Assembly (NCBI RefSeq): GCF_025133575.1
Contig: NZ_CP104011.1
Location: forward strand, 372,001-436,000
Reading direction: 5' to 3'
DNA length: 64,000 nt
Source of the DNA: Pseudomonas sp. GCEP-101
GTDB taxonomy: Bacteria > Pseudomonadota > Gammaproteobacteria > Pseudomonadales > Pseudomonadaceae
How positions within the stretch are numbered: position 1 is the stretch's first letter; every line of letters starts with the position of its first letter. Below the pieces are notes generated by a model, which was given only the letters and a program-made list of their open reading frames with translations, did not search any database and was not told the origin of the DNA. The position numbers and the translations under genes were made by a program. Shown one piece after another: positions 54,183-63,103 of this stretch.

Positions 54183-55553
54183 GTGAACCCGCAATCCCCA
54201 CACCCGCAATCCGTCCGTACTTCGCGCTATTCCTGGTATGTCGTCGTGCTGTGCATGGTGGCGTACATCTTTTCCTTCGTTGACCGGCAGATCCTCTCGC
54301 TGATGATCGAGCCGATCAAAGCCGACCTGCAGATCAGCGATACCCAGTTCAGCCTGCTCAGCGGGCTGGCGTTCTCGCTGTTCTACGCCTTCATGGGCCT
54401 GCCCATCGCGTTCCTCGCCGACCGCTCCTCGCGGGTGAAGATCATCGCCATCGGCGTGGCCTTCTGGAGCATCGCCACCGCCGCGTGCGGGCTGTCGAAG
54501 AACTTCCTGCAGATGTTCCTCGCGCGCATGAGCGTGGGCGTCGGCGAGGCCGCCCTGACGCCGGCGACCTACTCGATGCTCAGCGACCTGTTCCCCAAGG
54601 AGAAGCTCGGCCGCGCGCTGGGCCTGTACTCCATGGGCGCCTTCCTCGGCGGCGGGCTGGCCTTCCTCGTGGGCGGCTACGTCATCGAGGCGCTGCGTGA
54701 TGTGCCGGCCATCGAACTGGGCTGGCTGGGCCAGGTGCGCTCCTGGCAGATCGCCTTCTTCATCGTCGGCCTGCCCGGCGTGCTGGTGGCGCTGCTGATC
54801 GCGCTGACCATCCGCGATCCGGCGCGCAAGGTGGCGAACCCGGAGCACAAGGCGACCATCGGCGACGGCCTGCGATTCCTGCGCCGCCACCGCGCCACCT
54901 TCACCTGCCACTACCTGGGCTTCTCCTTCTTCGCCATGTGCCAGTACGCGCTGATGGGCTGGGCGCCCGCCATGTACATCCGCCAGTACGGCCTGACGCC
55001 ACTGGAGGTGGGCTACGTCCTGGGCGGCATCCTGCTGGTGCTCAACACCGCCGGGGTGTTCTGCGCCGGCTGGCTGGTGGACGTGCTGCAGAAACGCGGG
55101 CGCAGCGACGCCGCGATGATCAGCGGCATGCTCGGCGCGGCCTGCACCATCCCCTTCGTCATCGGCTCGGTGACCGCCAGCAGCCTGCAGCTCTCCGTGC
55201 TGCTGATGGGCCCGGCGATGTTCTTCTGCGCCTTCTGCATCTCCACCTCCGCGGCCGCCATGCAGGTGCTCACACCCAACCGCCTGCGGGCGCAGGTGTC
55301 GGCGCTGTTCCTGCTGGTGTCCAACCTGATCGGCCTGGGCGTGGGCACCACCCTGGTGGCGCTGCTCACCGACCAGTACTTCAAGGACCCGAAGGCCGTC
55401 GGCTCGTCCATCGGCATCATCGTCACCCTCGCCGGGCTGCTCTGCCTGTGGCTGCTGGGCAGCGGCCGCAAGCACTTCCGCCGCAGCCTGGGCCAGGAAC
55501 AGACGCCCCCGCCCGGCGCCATGCCGCTGGCCAGCACCGCCACCGCGAACTGA
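54183..55553 (+). CDS. MFS transporter, spinster-like
   Basis: A 456-residue major facilitator with 12 predicted membrane segments, starting VNPQSPHPQS at a GTG (54183) behind AGGAG; the frame upstream shows no similarity. Segment 1 is YVVVLCMVAYIFSFVDRQILSL, whose FVDRQ is typical of the spinster-type clade; the loop between segments 2 and 3 reads GLPIAFLADRSSRVKI, matching the MFS G-x-x-x-D-R-x-x-R motif, and GVGEAALTPATYSML lies in segment 5. Such transporters often carry aromatic acids, tricarballylate-like acids or other carboxylates. It is followed at 80 bp by an OprD-type porin gene, forming an uptake pair for inner and outer membrane. Confidence 0.88.
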   Translation: MNPQSPHPQSVRTSRYSWYVVVLCMVAYIFSFVDRQILSLMIEPIKADLQISDTQFSLLSGLAFSLFYAFMGLPIAFLADRSSRVKIIAIGVAFWSIATAACGLSKNFLQMFLARMSVGVGEAALTPATYSMLSDLFPKEKLGRALGLYSMGAFLGGGLAFLVGGYVIEALRDVPAIELGWLGQVRSWQIAFFIVGLPGVLVALLIALTIRDPARKVANPEHKATIGDGLRFLRRHRATFTCHYLGFSFFAMCQYALMGWAPAMYIRQYGLTPLEVGYVLGGILLVLNTAGVFCAGWLVDVLQKRGRSDAAMISGMLGAACTIPFVIGSVTASSLQLSVLLMGPAMFFCAFCISTSAAAMQVLTPNRLRAQVSALFLLVSNLIGLGVGTTLVALLTDQYFKDPKAVGSSIGIIVTLAGLLCLWLLGSGRKHFRRSLGQEQTPPPGAMPLASTATAN

Positions 55554-55633
55554 TCGCGCCCGCCTCGACACGACGTACGCCCGTTCGCCGGCGTGGCGCC
55601 CTGCGCCCCGGCGAGCGGCTCCAGGAGATGACG

Positions 55634-56872
55634 ATGTCCCGTAATCGCTTTGCCGGTGCGCTGCTGTGCGGCGCGCTGATGCCCCTCTGTGCCCAGGCCG
55701 ACCTGATCGACGACAGCCGCCTGGATACCACCCTGCGCAACTTCTACATGCTGCGCGACTATCGCCAGGACAATGCGCCGCAATCCCAGGCCGGCAGCTG
55801 GTCCCAGGCCGTGCTGGCCCGGTTCAGCTCGGGCTTCACCGAAGGCACCATCGGCGTCGGCGTGGACTTCACCGGCTTCTATGCCCTCAAGCTCGACGGC
55901 GGCGCCGGTACCAGCAACGACAGCAATCTGCCCTACGACCGCAGCACCGGCGAGCCGGTGGATGACTTCAGCCGCGGCGGCGCCACGCTCAAGCTGCGCT
56001 ATTCGAAGACCACGCTGAAGGTCGGCCTGCTGGAACCGCGCCTGCCGGTGATCTTCCAGGACGACGTGCGCGTGCTGCCGCAGACGTTCCAGGGCGTGAT
56101 GCTGGAATCGAAGGAGTCGGATCGTTTCAGATTCACTGCCGCGCAGCTGTGGAACACCAGCACCCGCGCTTCCTCCGACCGCGAGTCGTTCTACCTCGCC
56201 ACCCGCCCTGCCAGCCAGGACAGCAACAAGCTGAACCTGGGCGGCGTCGATGCGCAGTGGGCGCCCGGCTTGTCCACCAGCTACTACTTCGCCCAGCTCG
56301 AAGACATCTACGACCAGCACTATGTCGGCGCCAACTTCAAGCAACCACTGGGGGATAACACCGCGCTGCTCGGCACCCTGAGCTACTTCCACAACGAGGA
56401 ATCCGGGCAGGCGCTGTCCGGGCGCATCGACAACCGCGCCTATGGTGCAAGGCTGGGCGTGAAGCACGGCGGCCAAACGCTTTCGGCGACCTACCAGCGC
56501 ATGCTCGGCGAGGACATGTTCCCCATGCTGCTGGGCAACACGCCGCAGCCGTACCTGGTCAACTGGGTCACCAATGGCGGCTTCTTCTGGGTGCAGGAGC
56601 GCTCCTACCAGCTGCGCTACGACTACGACTTCGCCAGCCTCGGCGTGCCGGGCCTGACGCTGATGACGCGCTACACCAAGGGCACGGACATCGCGCGGCC
56701 AGGCAAGAGCGACGGCCACGAGTACGAGCGCGATACCGATGTCGGCTACACCCTCCAGAGCGGGCCGCTGAAGACGCTGTCGTTCCTCCTGCGGACCTCA
56801 ACGGTGCGCAGCAGCTACGCCAGCGACTATGACGAGGTGCGCTTCATCACCAGCTATCCGCTGGCGTTCTGA
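55634..56872 (+). CDS. OprD-family outer-membrane porin
   Basis: A 412-residue porin. The signal peptide MSRNRFAGALLCGALMPLCAQA is cleaved near residue 22, followed by DLIDDSRLDTTLRNFYMLRDYR, the usual opening of mature OprD-family channels. Alternating strands follow, with FTEGTIGVGVDFTGFYALKLDGG, FQGVMLESKE, YYFAQLEDIYDQHYVG, the later PGLTLMTRYTKGTDI, and the terminal strand ending in SYPLAF with C-terminal Phe. The start at 55634 is spaced 6 bp from GGAG; an in-frame ATG at 55628 is too close. OprD relatives take up amino acids or carboxylates; the MFS neighbour suggests the latter. Confidence 0.9.
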   Translation: MSRNRFAGALLCGALMPLCAQADLIDDSRLDTTLRNFYMLRDYRQDNAPQSQAGSWSQAVLARFSSGFTEGTIGVGVDFTGFYALKLDGGAGTSNDSNLPYDRSTGEPVDDFSRGGATLKLRYSKTTLKVGLLEPRLPVIFQDDVRVLPQTFQGVMLESKESDRFRFTAAQLWNTSTRASSDRESFYLATRPASQDSNKLNLGGVDAQWAPGLSTSYYFAQLEDIYDQHYVGANFKQPLGDNTALLGTLSYFHNEESGQALSGRIDNRAYGARLGVKHGGQTLSATYQRMLGEDMFPMLLGNTPQPYLVNWVTNGGFFWVQERSYQLRYDYDFASLGVPGLTLMTRYTKGTDIARPGKSDGHEYERDTDVGYTLQSGPLKTLSFLLRTSTVRSSYASDYDEVRFITSYPLAF

Positions 56873-56878
56873 CCCATG

Positions 56879-56903
56879 AAAAAGGCCCCTCGCGGGGCCT
56901 TTT
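56879..56903. terminator. terminator between the porin gene and the converging small gene
   Basis: AAAAAGGCCCC pairs with GGGGCCTTTT around a TCGC loop at 56879-56903. It can stop transcription from both sides. Confidence 0.85.
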
Positions 56904-56907
56904 GCAG

Positions 56908-57240
56908 TTACTCGTCGTCGCCGCTGGCGGCGACTGCGCCGAGGCAGCAGAGTCGGTGCTGCTGGTCACCGGAGCGCAGCAGCCAGGATTCGTCTTCGGC
57001 CTGGTAACTGGCCTCCATCACCTGGTTGTAGCTGAAGCGCCATTCGCGGCGGTCGCGGCCGTCGATGGACTCGATCTGCAGCACCACGTCTTCGCTGGCG
57101 AAGGGCTGGTCGGCATGGGCAGCGGCGTCGGCCTGGTCCAGCAATGCCTCGTTGAGCTCGAACTGCCAGGCATGCAGACCGTCGATCAACAGCATGTCGG
57201 CGGTTTCCAGCTGGTCCAGCAGGTAGGGAGTCGTGGTCAT
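56908..57240 (-). CDS. conserved pseudomonad protein (DUF5629-like)
   Basis: A 110-residue acidic protein, MTTTPYLLDQLETADMLLIDGLHAWQFELNE onward, with GRDRREWRFSYNQVMEASYQ in the middle and a C-terminal RLCCLGAVAASGDDE. It has no signal or membrane segment. I believe it belongs to a family limited to Pseudomonas (DUF5629), but this is from memory. Function unknown. The ATG at 57240 was preferred over 57249. It is divergent from the aldo/keto reductase gene. Confidence 0.7.
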   Translation of the reverse strand: MTTTPYLLDQLETADMLLIDGLHAWQFELNEALLDQADAAAHADQPFASEDVVLQIESIDGRDRREWRFSYNQVMEASYQAEDESWLLRSGDQQHRLCCLGAVAASGDDE

Positions 57241-57370
57241 GGCGGGCACTCGGCAATAGGGCAGGCCGCCATGATAGACCAGCTGGCGTGGCGCTGCCGG
57301 CCAATCCGCCCCGCGGCGCGCGGGCGCGTCTACACTGAGGGTTCCCGCACAGCCTCAGGAGCCCAAGCAG

Positions 57371-58324
57371 ATGCGTACACGCGAACTCGGCCAATCGGGC
57401 CTGAAGATTCCCGCGCTGGTGTTCGGCGGCAACGTGTTCGGCTGGTCCGCCGACGAGGCGACCTCGTTTCGCTTGCTGGATGCGCTGGTCGACGCCGGGC
57501 TCACCTGCATCGACACCGCCGACGTCTACTCGCGCTGGGTCCCTGGCCATGAAGGCGGCGAATCGGAGGCGCTGATCGGCAAATGGCTGAAGAAGACCGG
57601 CAAGCGCAACCAGGTGCAGATCGCCACCAAGGTCGGCATGGACATGGGCAACGGCCACAAGGGTCTGTCGGCGGTGTACATCGAGCAGGCGCTGGGGCGT
57701 TCGCTCAAGCGCCTGCAGACCGACCACATCGATCTCTACCAGTCCCACTGCGACGACCCGCACACCTCCATGGAGGAAACCATGGGCGCCTTTGCCGAAG
57801 CGGTGGAGAGCGGCAAGGTGCGGGTGATCGGCGCATCGAACCTGGAGGCCAGGCGCCTGCGCGAGGCCCGCGAGGTGTGCGAGCGTCTGAAGCTGCCGAA
57901 TTACCAGAGCCTGCAGCCCAACTACAACCTCTACGACCGCGCCAACTACGAAACCCACCTCGAACCCACGGTACAGCAGCTGGGGCTGGGGGTGATCAGC
58001 TTCTATTCGCTGGCGGCGGGCTTCCTCACGGGCAAGTACCGCAGCGAGGCGGACCTGAACAAGAGCAGCGTGCGCGGCTACAAGGTGAAGAATTTCATGA
58101 ACGAGCGCGGCTTCGCCATCATCGATGCGCTGGAGGACGTCGCCGGTGAACTGAACGCCACGCCGACCCAGGTCGCCCTGGCCTGGCTGATGGCCCGTCC
58201 CAGCATCACCGCGCCGATTGCCAGCGCGTCCCGCTTGGAGCAACTGCCGGACCTGATCGCAGCGGTCGACCTGAAGCTCGGTGACGAGGCGATCCAGCGG
58301 TTGAATACCGCCAGCGCGTATTGA
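57371..58324 (+). CDS. aldo/keto reductase
   Basis: A 317-residue NADPH-dependent TIM-barrel reductase of the AKR superfamily. Catalytic residues fit CIDTADVYSRWVPGHEGGESEALIGKW (Asp, Tyr), ATKVGMDMG (Lys) and LYQSHCDDPHTSMEETM (His). VIGASNLEARRL and the cofactor segment ITAPIASASRLEQLPDLIAAVDL near the C-terminus are typical of the YajO/Tas-like group. The physiological substrate is unknown. It starts 10 bp after AGGAG-like CAGGAG. A single REP follows at 58339. Confidence 0.92.
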   Translation: MRTRELGQSGLKIPALVFGGNVFGWSADEATSFRLLDALVDAGLTCIDTADVYSRWVPGHEGGESEALIGKWLKKTGKRNQVQIATKVGMDMGNGHKGLSAVYIEQALGRSLKRLQTDHIDLYQSHCDDPHTSMEETMGAFAEAVESGKVRVIGASNLEARRLREAREVCERLKLPNYQSLQPNYNLYDRANYETHLEPTVQQLGLGVISFYSLAAGFLTGKYRSEADLNKSSVRGYKVKNFMNERGFAIIDALEDVAGELNATPTQVALAWLMARPSITAPIASASRLEQLPDLIAAVDLKLGDEAIQRLNTASAY

Positions 58325-58338
58325 AGGACGGGGCGACC

Positions 58339-58362
58339 TGTAGGAGCGGACTTCGTCCGCGA
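58339..58362. repeat. single REP sequence
   Basis: TGTAGGAGCGGACTTCGTCC at the start, continuing GCGA, is one REP of the GCGGAC/GTCCGC type without an inverted partner, in the 49-bp gap between the converging aldo/keto reductase and omega-amidase genes. Confidence 0.85.
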
Positions 58363-58373
58363 TTGCCACCCGG

Positions 58374-59168
58374 TCAACGTCGGATATCGAACTCGTCCGC
58401 ATCGAGATAGGCGGGGAAGCGCTCGCGGTAGGCCGCCAGCTCCGCCGCGCTCAGGGCGATCTGGAACACCCCGTCGGCATTGCCGGCCGCCAGCAGGCTG
58501 TCGCCCTGGAAGTCGAGCACCTGGCTGTCGCCGGAATAGGCGTGGCCCTTGCCGTCCTCCCCGACGCGATTGACCGCCGCCACATAGCAGAGGTTTTCAA
58601 TCGCCCGCGCCGGCAGCAGCCGGTTCCAGTGCTGGCGGCGCGCGGCCGGCCAGTTGGCGGTGTAGAGCAACAGGTCGGTGCCCTGCGCATCGCGGCTCCA
58701 CACCGGGAAGCGCAGGTCGTAGCAGACCAGCGGGCGAATTCGCCACCCCTTCCATTCCAGCAGCACCTGCTGTTCGCCCGCCGTGTAGTGCTGGTGCTCG
58801 CCGGCCATGCGGAACAGGTGGCGCTTGTCGTAGTGCTGCACCTCGCCGTCCGGGCGCGCCCAGAGCAGGCGGTTGCGATGGCTGCCGTCGGCAGCGCGGA
58901 TGATCACGCTACCGCAGACCACGGCGTCGAGCCTCGACGCCTGCGCGCGCAGCCAGGCGTAGGTCGCGCCCTCCTCCGCTTCGGCCAGCGCCTCGGAGTC
59001 CATGGAGAAACCGGTGGTGAACATCTCCGGCAGGATCACCACGTCCGCGCCGCGGGCGCTCTCCAGCAGCGCCTCGAAGCGTTCGCGATTGGCCTTGGCG
59101 TCGTGCCAGACCAGGGTCGTCTGCACCAGCGCCAGTTTCAGGTCGGGCAGTTGAGTTAGATCGCGCAT
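58374..59168 (-). CDS. nitrilase-family omega-amidase (YafV/NIT2-like)
   Basis: A 264-residue C-N hydrolase. The catalytic triad fits VVILPEMFTTGFS (Glu), HYDKRHLFRM (Lys) and RPLVCYDLRFPVWSR (Cys), with YTANWPAARRQHW following. In E. coli YafV this enzyme hydrolyses the alpha-keto acid amides left by glutamine- or asparagine-dependent transamination. It overlaps the aminotransferase gene by 13 bp, an arrangement that links the two reactions. The start at 59168 gives MRDLTQLPDLKLALVQT; the longer frame is shadow. Confidence 0.9.
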   Translation of the reverse strand: MRDLTQLPDLKLALVQTTLVWHDAKANRERFEALLESARGADVVILPEMFTTGFSMDSEALAEAEEGATYAWLRAQASRLDAVVCGSVIIRAADGSHRNRLLWARPDGEVQHYDKRHLFRMAGEHQHYTAGEQQVLLEWKGWRIRPLVCYDLRFPVWSRDAQGTDLLLYTANWPAARRQHWNRLLPARAIENLCYVAAVNRVGEDGKGHAYSGDSQVLDFQGDSLLAAGNADGVFQIALSAAELAAYRERFPAYLDADEFDIRR

Positions 59169-60304
59169 AGTCGTTCCGCTGCCTGGCGCAGCGTCTCCTC
59201 TTTCTTGGCGAAGCAGAAGCGCACCAGGCGCATGTTCGCCGGCGCCTGCTGGTAGAACACGGAAACCGGGATCGCGGCCACGCCGTGCTCGGTGGTCAGC
59301 CATTCGGACATGGCGACGTCATCGAGGTCCGGGCGGATCGCCGAGTAATCCACCACCTGGAAGTAGGTGCCGGCAGCACGCTGGAAGCGGAAGCGCGAGC
59401 CTTCCAGCAGGTCGCAGAACAGGTCGCGCTTGGCCTGGTAGAAGCCCGGCAGCTCGCGCAGGTGCTCGGGGTGCGCGGCCATGAAATCGGCCAGGGCGTG
59501 CTGCAGCGGCGTCACGCCGCAGAAGTTCACGTACTGGTGGATCTTGCGCATCTCCGCCGATAGCGCCGGCGGCGCCACCACGTAGCCGGTCTTCCAGCCG
59601 GTGACGTGATAGGTCTTGCCGAAGGAGCTGACGACAAAGGCGCGCGGGTACAGCTCGTCATGGGCCAGCACGCTGGCGTGCTGCACGCCGTCGTAGATCA
59701 GGTGCTCGTAGACCTCATCGCTGATCACGTAGATCTCGCGGTCGCGGATCAGCCCGGCGAGGCGATCCAGGTCCGCGCGGTCGATCAGCGCGCCGCTGGG
59801 GTTGTGCGGGCTGTTGAGGAAGATCAGGCGCGTGCGCGGGGTGATGGCATCGGCCAGGCGCTGCCAGTCGATGCGGAAATCCGGCTGGCTCAGCGCAACG
59901 TGCACGCAGCGGCCGCCGGCCAGCTCTACCGAAGGCTCGTAGCTGTCGTAGCAAGGGTCGAGGACGATGGCTTCGTCACCGGCGCGGATCAGCGCCTGTA
60001 CCGCACAGAAGATGCCTTCGGTGGCGCCGGGGACGATGGTGACCTCGGCGTCGGCACTGACCTGGCGGCCATAGAACGCGGCCACCTTGGCCGCCACCTG
60101 TTCGCGCAGCGCTGGCAGGCCGGTCATCGGGCTGTACTGGTTGTGCCCGGCCAGCACATGGCTGGCTACCGCTTCGAGCAGCGGTGCGGGTGCGGGAAAG
60201 TCCGGGAAACCCTGGGAGAGGTTCAGCGCTCCGCTTTGCGCGGCGAGCTGGGACATGCGGGTGAAGATGGTGGTGCCGACATTCGGCAGTTTGCTGGTGA
60301 GCAT
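59156..60304 (-). CDS. class I/II PLP aminotransferase, methionine/glutamine type
   Basis: A 382-residue aminotransferase of the YbdL/KAT type. It begins MLTSKLPNVGTTIFTRMSQLAAQSGALNLSQGFPDFP, a family opening. PLP residues are FLNSPHNPSGA (Asn), ISDEVYEHL (Asp/Tyr), and SSFGKTYHVTGWKTGY (Schiff-base Lys). The C-terminal Arg is in MRLVRFCFAKKEE. Such enzymes regenerate methionine from 4-methylthio-2-oxobutyrate using glutamine, with the omega-amidase downstream removing 2-oxoglutaramate. The 13-bp overlap with that gene fits this pairing. Start at 60304 by family alignment. Confidence 0.92.
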   Translation of the reverse strand: MLTSKLPNVGTTIFTRMSQLAAQSGALNLSQGFPDFPAPAPLLEAVASHVLAGHNQYSPMTGLPALREQVAAKVAAFYGRQVSADAEVTIVPGATEGIFCAVQALIRAGDEAIVLDPCYDSYEPSVELAGGRCVHVALSQPDFRIDWQRLADAITPRTRLIFLNSPHNPSGALIDRADLDRLAGLIRDREIYVISDEVYEHLIYDGVQHASVLAHDELYPRAFVVSSFGKTYHVTGWKTGYVVAPPALSAEMRKIHQYVNFCGVTPLQHALADFMAAHPEHLRELPGFYQAKRDLFCDLLEGSRFRFQRAAGTYFQVVDYSAIRPDLDDVAMSEWLTTEHGVAAIPVSVFYQQAPANMRLVRFCFAKKEETLRQAAERLCAI

Positions 60305-60386
60305 GGCGTGACTACAGGCCGCAGGCAATTGAGAGGGAGGCCCCTACTCTATCGCCTGCGGCGTGCCGCCTGAAGACCGACAGACG

Positions 60387-61874
60387 TTATTTACGCTTGT
60401 CTTTCTTCTTCTTCTCCGCCTTCTTGTGGTGCGACATCAGGCGGCGCTTCTTGTTGACCTGGCGATCGGTGAGCTGGGTCTTCTTGCCCTCGAACGGGTT
60501 GTCACCGCCCTTGTACTCGATGCGGATCGGCGTACCGACCAGCTTCAGCACGCGGCGGAAGGTCTTCTCCAGGTAGCGCGTGTACGCCTTGGGCACCGCA
60601 TCGACCTGGTTGCCGTGGATCACGATCAGCGGCGGGTTGGCGCCGCCCAGGTGAGCGTAGCGCAGCTTGATGCGTCGGCCGTTGACCATTGGCGGCTGGT
60701 GGACCTGGATGGCGTCCTCGAGGATCTGCGTGAGCTTGCTGGTGGGCCAGCGGGTCACGGCGGAACGGAACGAGTCCTGCACCGACTTGTACAGGTGGCC
60801 AACGCCGGTGCCGTGCAAGGCGGAGATGAAGTGGATGTCGGCGAAGTCAGCGAACATCAGCCGGCGCTCCAGCTCGGTCTTCACGTACTCGCGCTCGGCC
60901 GACTCCATGCCGTCCCACTTGTTCAGCGCGATGACCAGCGCGCGGCCGGTCTCCAGCACGAAGCCGAGCAGGTTGAGGTCGTGTTCGACCACGCCTTCGC
61001 GGGCGTCCATGACGAAGATGACCACGTTGGCGTCCTGGATCGCCTGCAGCGTCTTCACCACCGAGAACTTTTCCACCGCCTCGAAGATCTTGCCGCGACG
61101 GCGCACGCCGGCGGTGTCGATCAGGGTGTACTTCTCTTCGTTGCGCTCGAAGGGGATGTAGATGCTGTCGCGCGTGGTGCCCGCCTGGTCGTAGACGATC
61201 ACCCGCTCTTCACCGAGCATGCGGTTCACGAGCGTGGACTTGCCGACGTTGGGACGACCGATGATGGCGATCTTGATGCCATCCTTCTCGCTCGGGCCGG
61301 GGATGCGCTTGGCTTCCTCGCCCTCGGCAACCTCTTCCAGTTCGCCTGGCAGGTCGTTGTCTTCCGGCGCCTCGGGCTCGGGAGCGAACATTTCGCCCAG
61401 CGCTTCCTGGAGCATCTGGGTGATGCCACGGCCGTGGGCGGCAGCGATCGGGATCGCGTGGCCCAGGGCCAGGGGGCTGAACTCGGCGCGGGCGATGTCC
61501 GGGTCGACGGTGTCGACCTTGTTCGCCACCAGGTAGGTGCGCTTGTTCTTCTTGCGCAGGTGGTCGGCGATCATCTCGTCGGCGGCGGTGAGGCCGGCGC
61601 GGGAATCCACCATGAACAGGACGGCGTCGGCCTCTTCGATGGCCTGCAGCGACTGCTCGGCCATCTTGGCATCGATACCCTCTTCGTCACCGGAAATACC
61701 ACCGGTATCGATGACGATGAATTTCTTGCCCTGCCACTTGGCCTCGCCGTACTGGCGGTCGCGGGTCAGCCCTGCGTACTCGGCGACGATGGCGTCACGG
61801 GTGCGGGTCAGGCGGTTGAACAGGGTGGACTTGCCGACGTTCGGGCGGCCCACCAGGGCTATTACGGGAACCAT
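60387..61874 (-). CDS. der: ribosome biogenesis GTPase Der
   Basis: A 495-residue protein with two GTPase domains in tandem: first P-loop GRPNVGKST at 9-17 with DTGG and NKVD, second [11 protein letters not shown] near 208-218 with DTAG and NKWD. Between them is an acidic linker ([25 protein letters not shown]). The C-terminal KH-like domain follows from about 390, and the tail is Lys-rich ([14 protein letters not shown]). Der (EngA) is needed for 50S assembly. It is downstream of bamB with a hairpin at 61914-61944 between. Confidence 0.97.
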   Translation of the reverse strand: MVPVIALVGRPNVGKSTLFNRLTRTRDAIVAEYAGLTRDRQYGEAKWQGKKFIVIDTGGISGDEEGIDAKMAEQSLQAIEEADAVLFMVDSRAGLTAADEMIADHLRKKNKRTYLVANKVDTVDPDIARAEFSPLALGHAIPIAAAHGRGITQMLQEALGEMFAPEPEAPEDNDLPGELEEVAEGEEAKRIPGPSEKDGIKIAIIGRPNVGKSTLVNRMLGEERVIVYDQAGTTRDSIYIPFERNEEKYTLIDTAGVRRRGKIFEAVEKFSVVKTLQAIQDANVVIFVMDAREGVVEHDLNLLGFVLETGRALVIALNKWDGMESAEREYVKTELERRLMFADFADIHFISALHGTGVGHLYKSVQDSFRSAVTRWPTSKLTQILEDAIQVHQPPMVNGRRIKLRYAHLGGANPPLIVIHGNQVDAVPKAYTRYLEKTFRRVLKLVGTPIRIEYKGGDNPFEGKKTQLTDRQVNKKRRLMSHHKKAEKKKKDKRK

Positions 61875-61913
61875 GCGGCTCTCCAGGAAATTTCAGATTT
61901 TCAGAAAACACGA

Positions 61914-61944
61914 CGGCCGCTGCCGTTTTTCACGGCAGCGGCCG
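61914..61944 (-). terminator. hairpin between bamB and der
   Basis: CGGCCGCTGCCG at 61914-61925 pairs perfectly with CGGCAGCGGCCG at 61933-61944, a 12-bp stem with a TTTTTCA loop. Read on the minus strand it lies after bamB and lacks a long T tract, so it probably gives partial termination before der. Confidence 0.6.
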
Positions 61945-61959
61945 GCAGTAACACTCAGC

Positions 61960-63102
61960 TTAGCGAATCGTGTAGGCGACCAGCTTGCCGCTGTTGCCGA
62001 ACACGTACATCCAGCTGCCGACTACCAGCGGGCGAACCCGCACGCCGTCACCATCGACCTTCTCGCGGCCGACGAAACGACCGTCCACCTGGCTGAGCAG
62101 GTGCACGTAACCTTCCAGGTCGCCGACGACCACGTTGCTCGACAGCACGGCCGGAGCGGACAGCTGGCGGCGAGCCAGCGCGTCGTTGCTCCACAGCGAG
62201 GACGAGCCACGGGAGTCGAGGCTTTCCACGGTGCCGCTGGCCTGGCTGATGAACACGCTGCCGGTACCTTCGGCGACGCCGACGTAGCTGGACGCTTCAC
62301 GCTGCCAGAGAACGCGGCCGGTGCCGACGTCCAGCGCCGCGGCGCGGCCCTGGTAGCTGGCGACGTAGAGAACGTTGTCCACCAGCAGCAGGCCACCGTC
62401 GATATCGACGACGCGGTCCAGTTCGGAACGGCCTTGCGGGATGGCGATGCGCTGCTCCCAGACCGGCAGGCCGCGCTCCACATCCACGGCGACGACCTTG
62501 CCGCTGGCCAGGCCCGCCAGGGCCAGACGGCCGGCGATCAGCGGAGCGCCAGTGCCGCGCAGGGTCAGCACCGGCACGGTGCCTTCGTAGATCCAGCGCT
62601 GGTTGCCGGTGGACGCGTCGAAGCCGATCAGCTTGTCGTCCTGGGTCTGCACCACCACCACGTCACCGTTGGTGGCCGGGGCTGCCAGCACTTCGCTGGT
62701 GACCTTGGCGCGCCACTTCTGCTCGCCCGAACCGGAATCCAGAGCAATCACGTCACCACGCAGGGTGCCCAGCAGGACCATGCCGTTGCCCACGCCGACG
62801 GCGCCGGAGATCGGCAGATCGAGATCTTTCTTCCACAGCACTTCGCCGCTCTCGCGCTGCATGGCCATGACGCGGCCTTCGGCAGACGCGGCGTAGATGG
62901 TCTGGCCATCCACGGCGGGTTCGAGCAGGTTGTAGAGGTCGCCCTGGCCGTCACCGACGGAGCGGCTCCACTGTTTCTCCAGGCGAACCTCTTCCTTGAA
63001 ATCGGTCAGTTCGGCCGGCGGCAGTTCTTTCTTGCTATTGCTGCTGCAACCCACAGCCATCAGGGTCAGTGCCAGCAGTGCAACGTGTTTCCAACGCAAC
63101 AT
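61960..63102 (-). CDS. bamB: outer-membrane assembly lipoprotein BamB
   Basis: A 380-residue lipoprotein of the BAM complex, which inserts beta-barrels in the outer membrane. The lipoprotein signal ends at Cys19 in LMAVGCSS; Ser follows, giving outer-membrane sorting. The rest is an eight-bladed PQQ-like beta-propeller, seen in repeated W/V..D..G motifs such as VLWKKDLDLPISGAVGV, VIALDSGSGEQKWRAKV, LIGFDASTGNQRWIYEG and AALDVGTGRVLWQ. It is 1 bp downstream of yfgM and upstream of der, the usual gammaproteobacterial order. Confidence 0.97.
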   Translation of the reverse strand: MLRWKHVALLALTLMAVGCSSNSKKELPPAELTDFKEEVRLEKQWSRSVGDGQGDLYNLLEPAVDGQTIYAASAEGRVMAMQRESGEVLWKKDLDLPISGAVGVGNGMVLLGTLRGDVIALDSGSGEQKWRAKVTSEVLAAPATNGDVVVVQTQDDKLIGFDASTGNQRWIYEGTVPVLTLRGTGAPLIAGRLALAGLASGKVVAVDVERGLPVWEQRIAIPQGRSELDRVVDIDGGLLLVDNVLYVASYQGRAAALDVGTGRVLWQREASSYVGVAEGTGSVFISQASGTVESLDSRGSSSLWSNDALARRQLSAPAVLSSNVVVGDLEGYVHLLSQVDGRFVGREKVDGDGVRVRPLVVGSWMYVFGNSGKLVAYTIR

Positions 63103-63103
63103 C

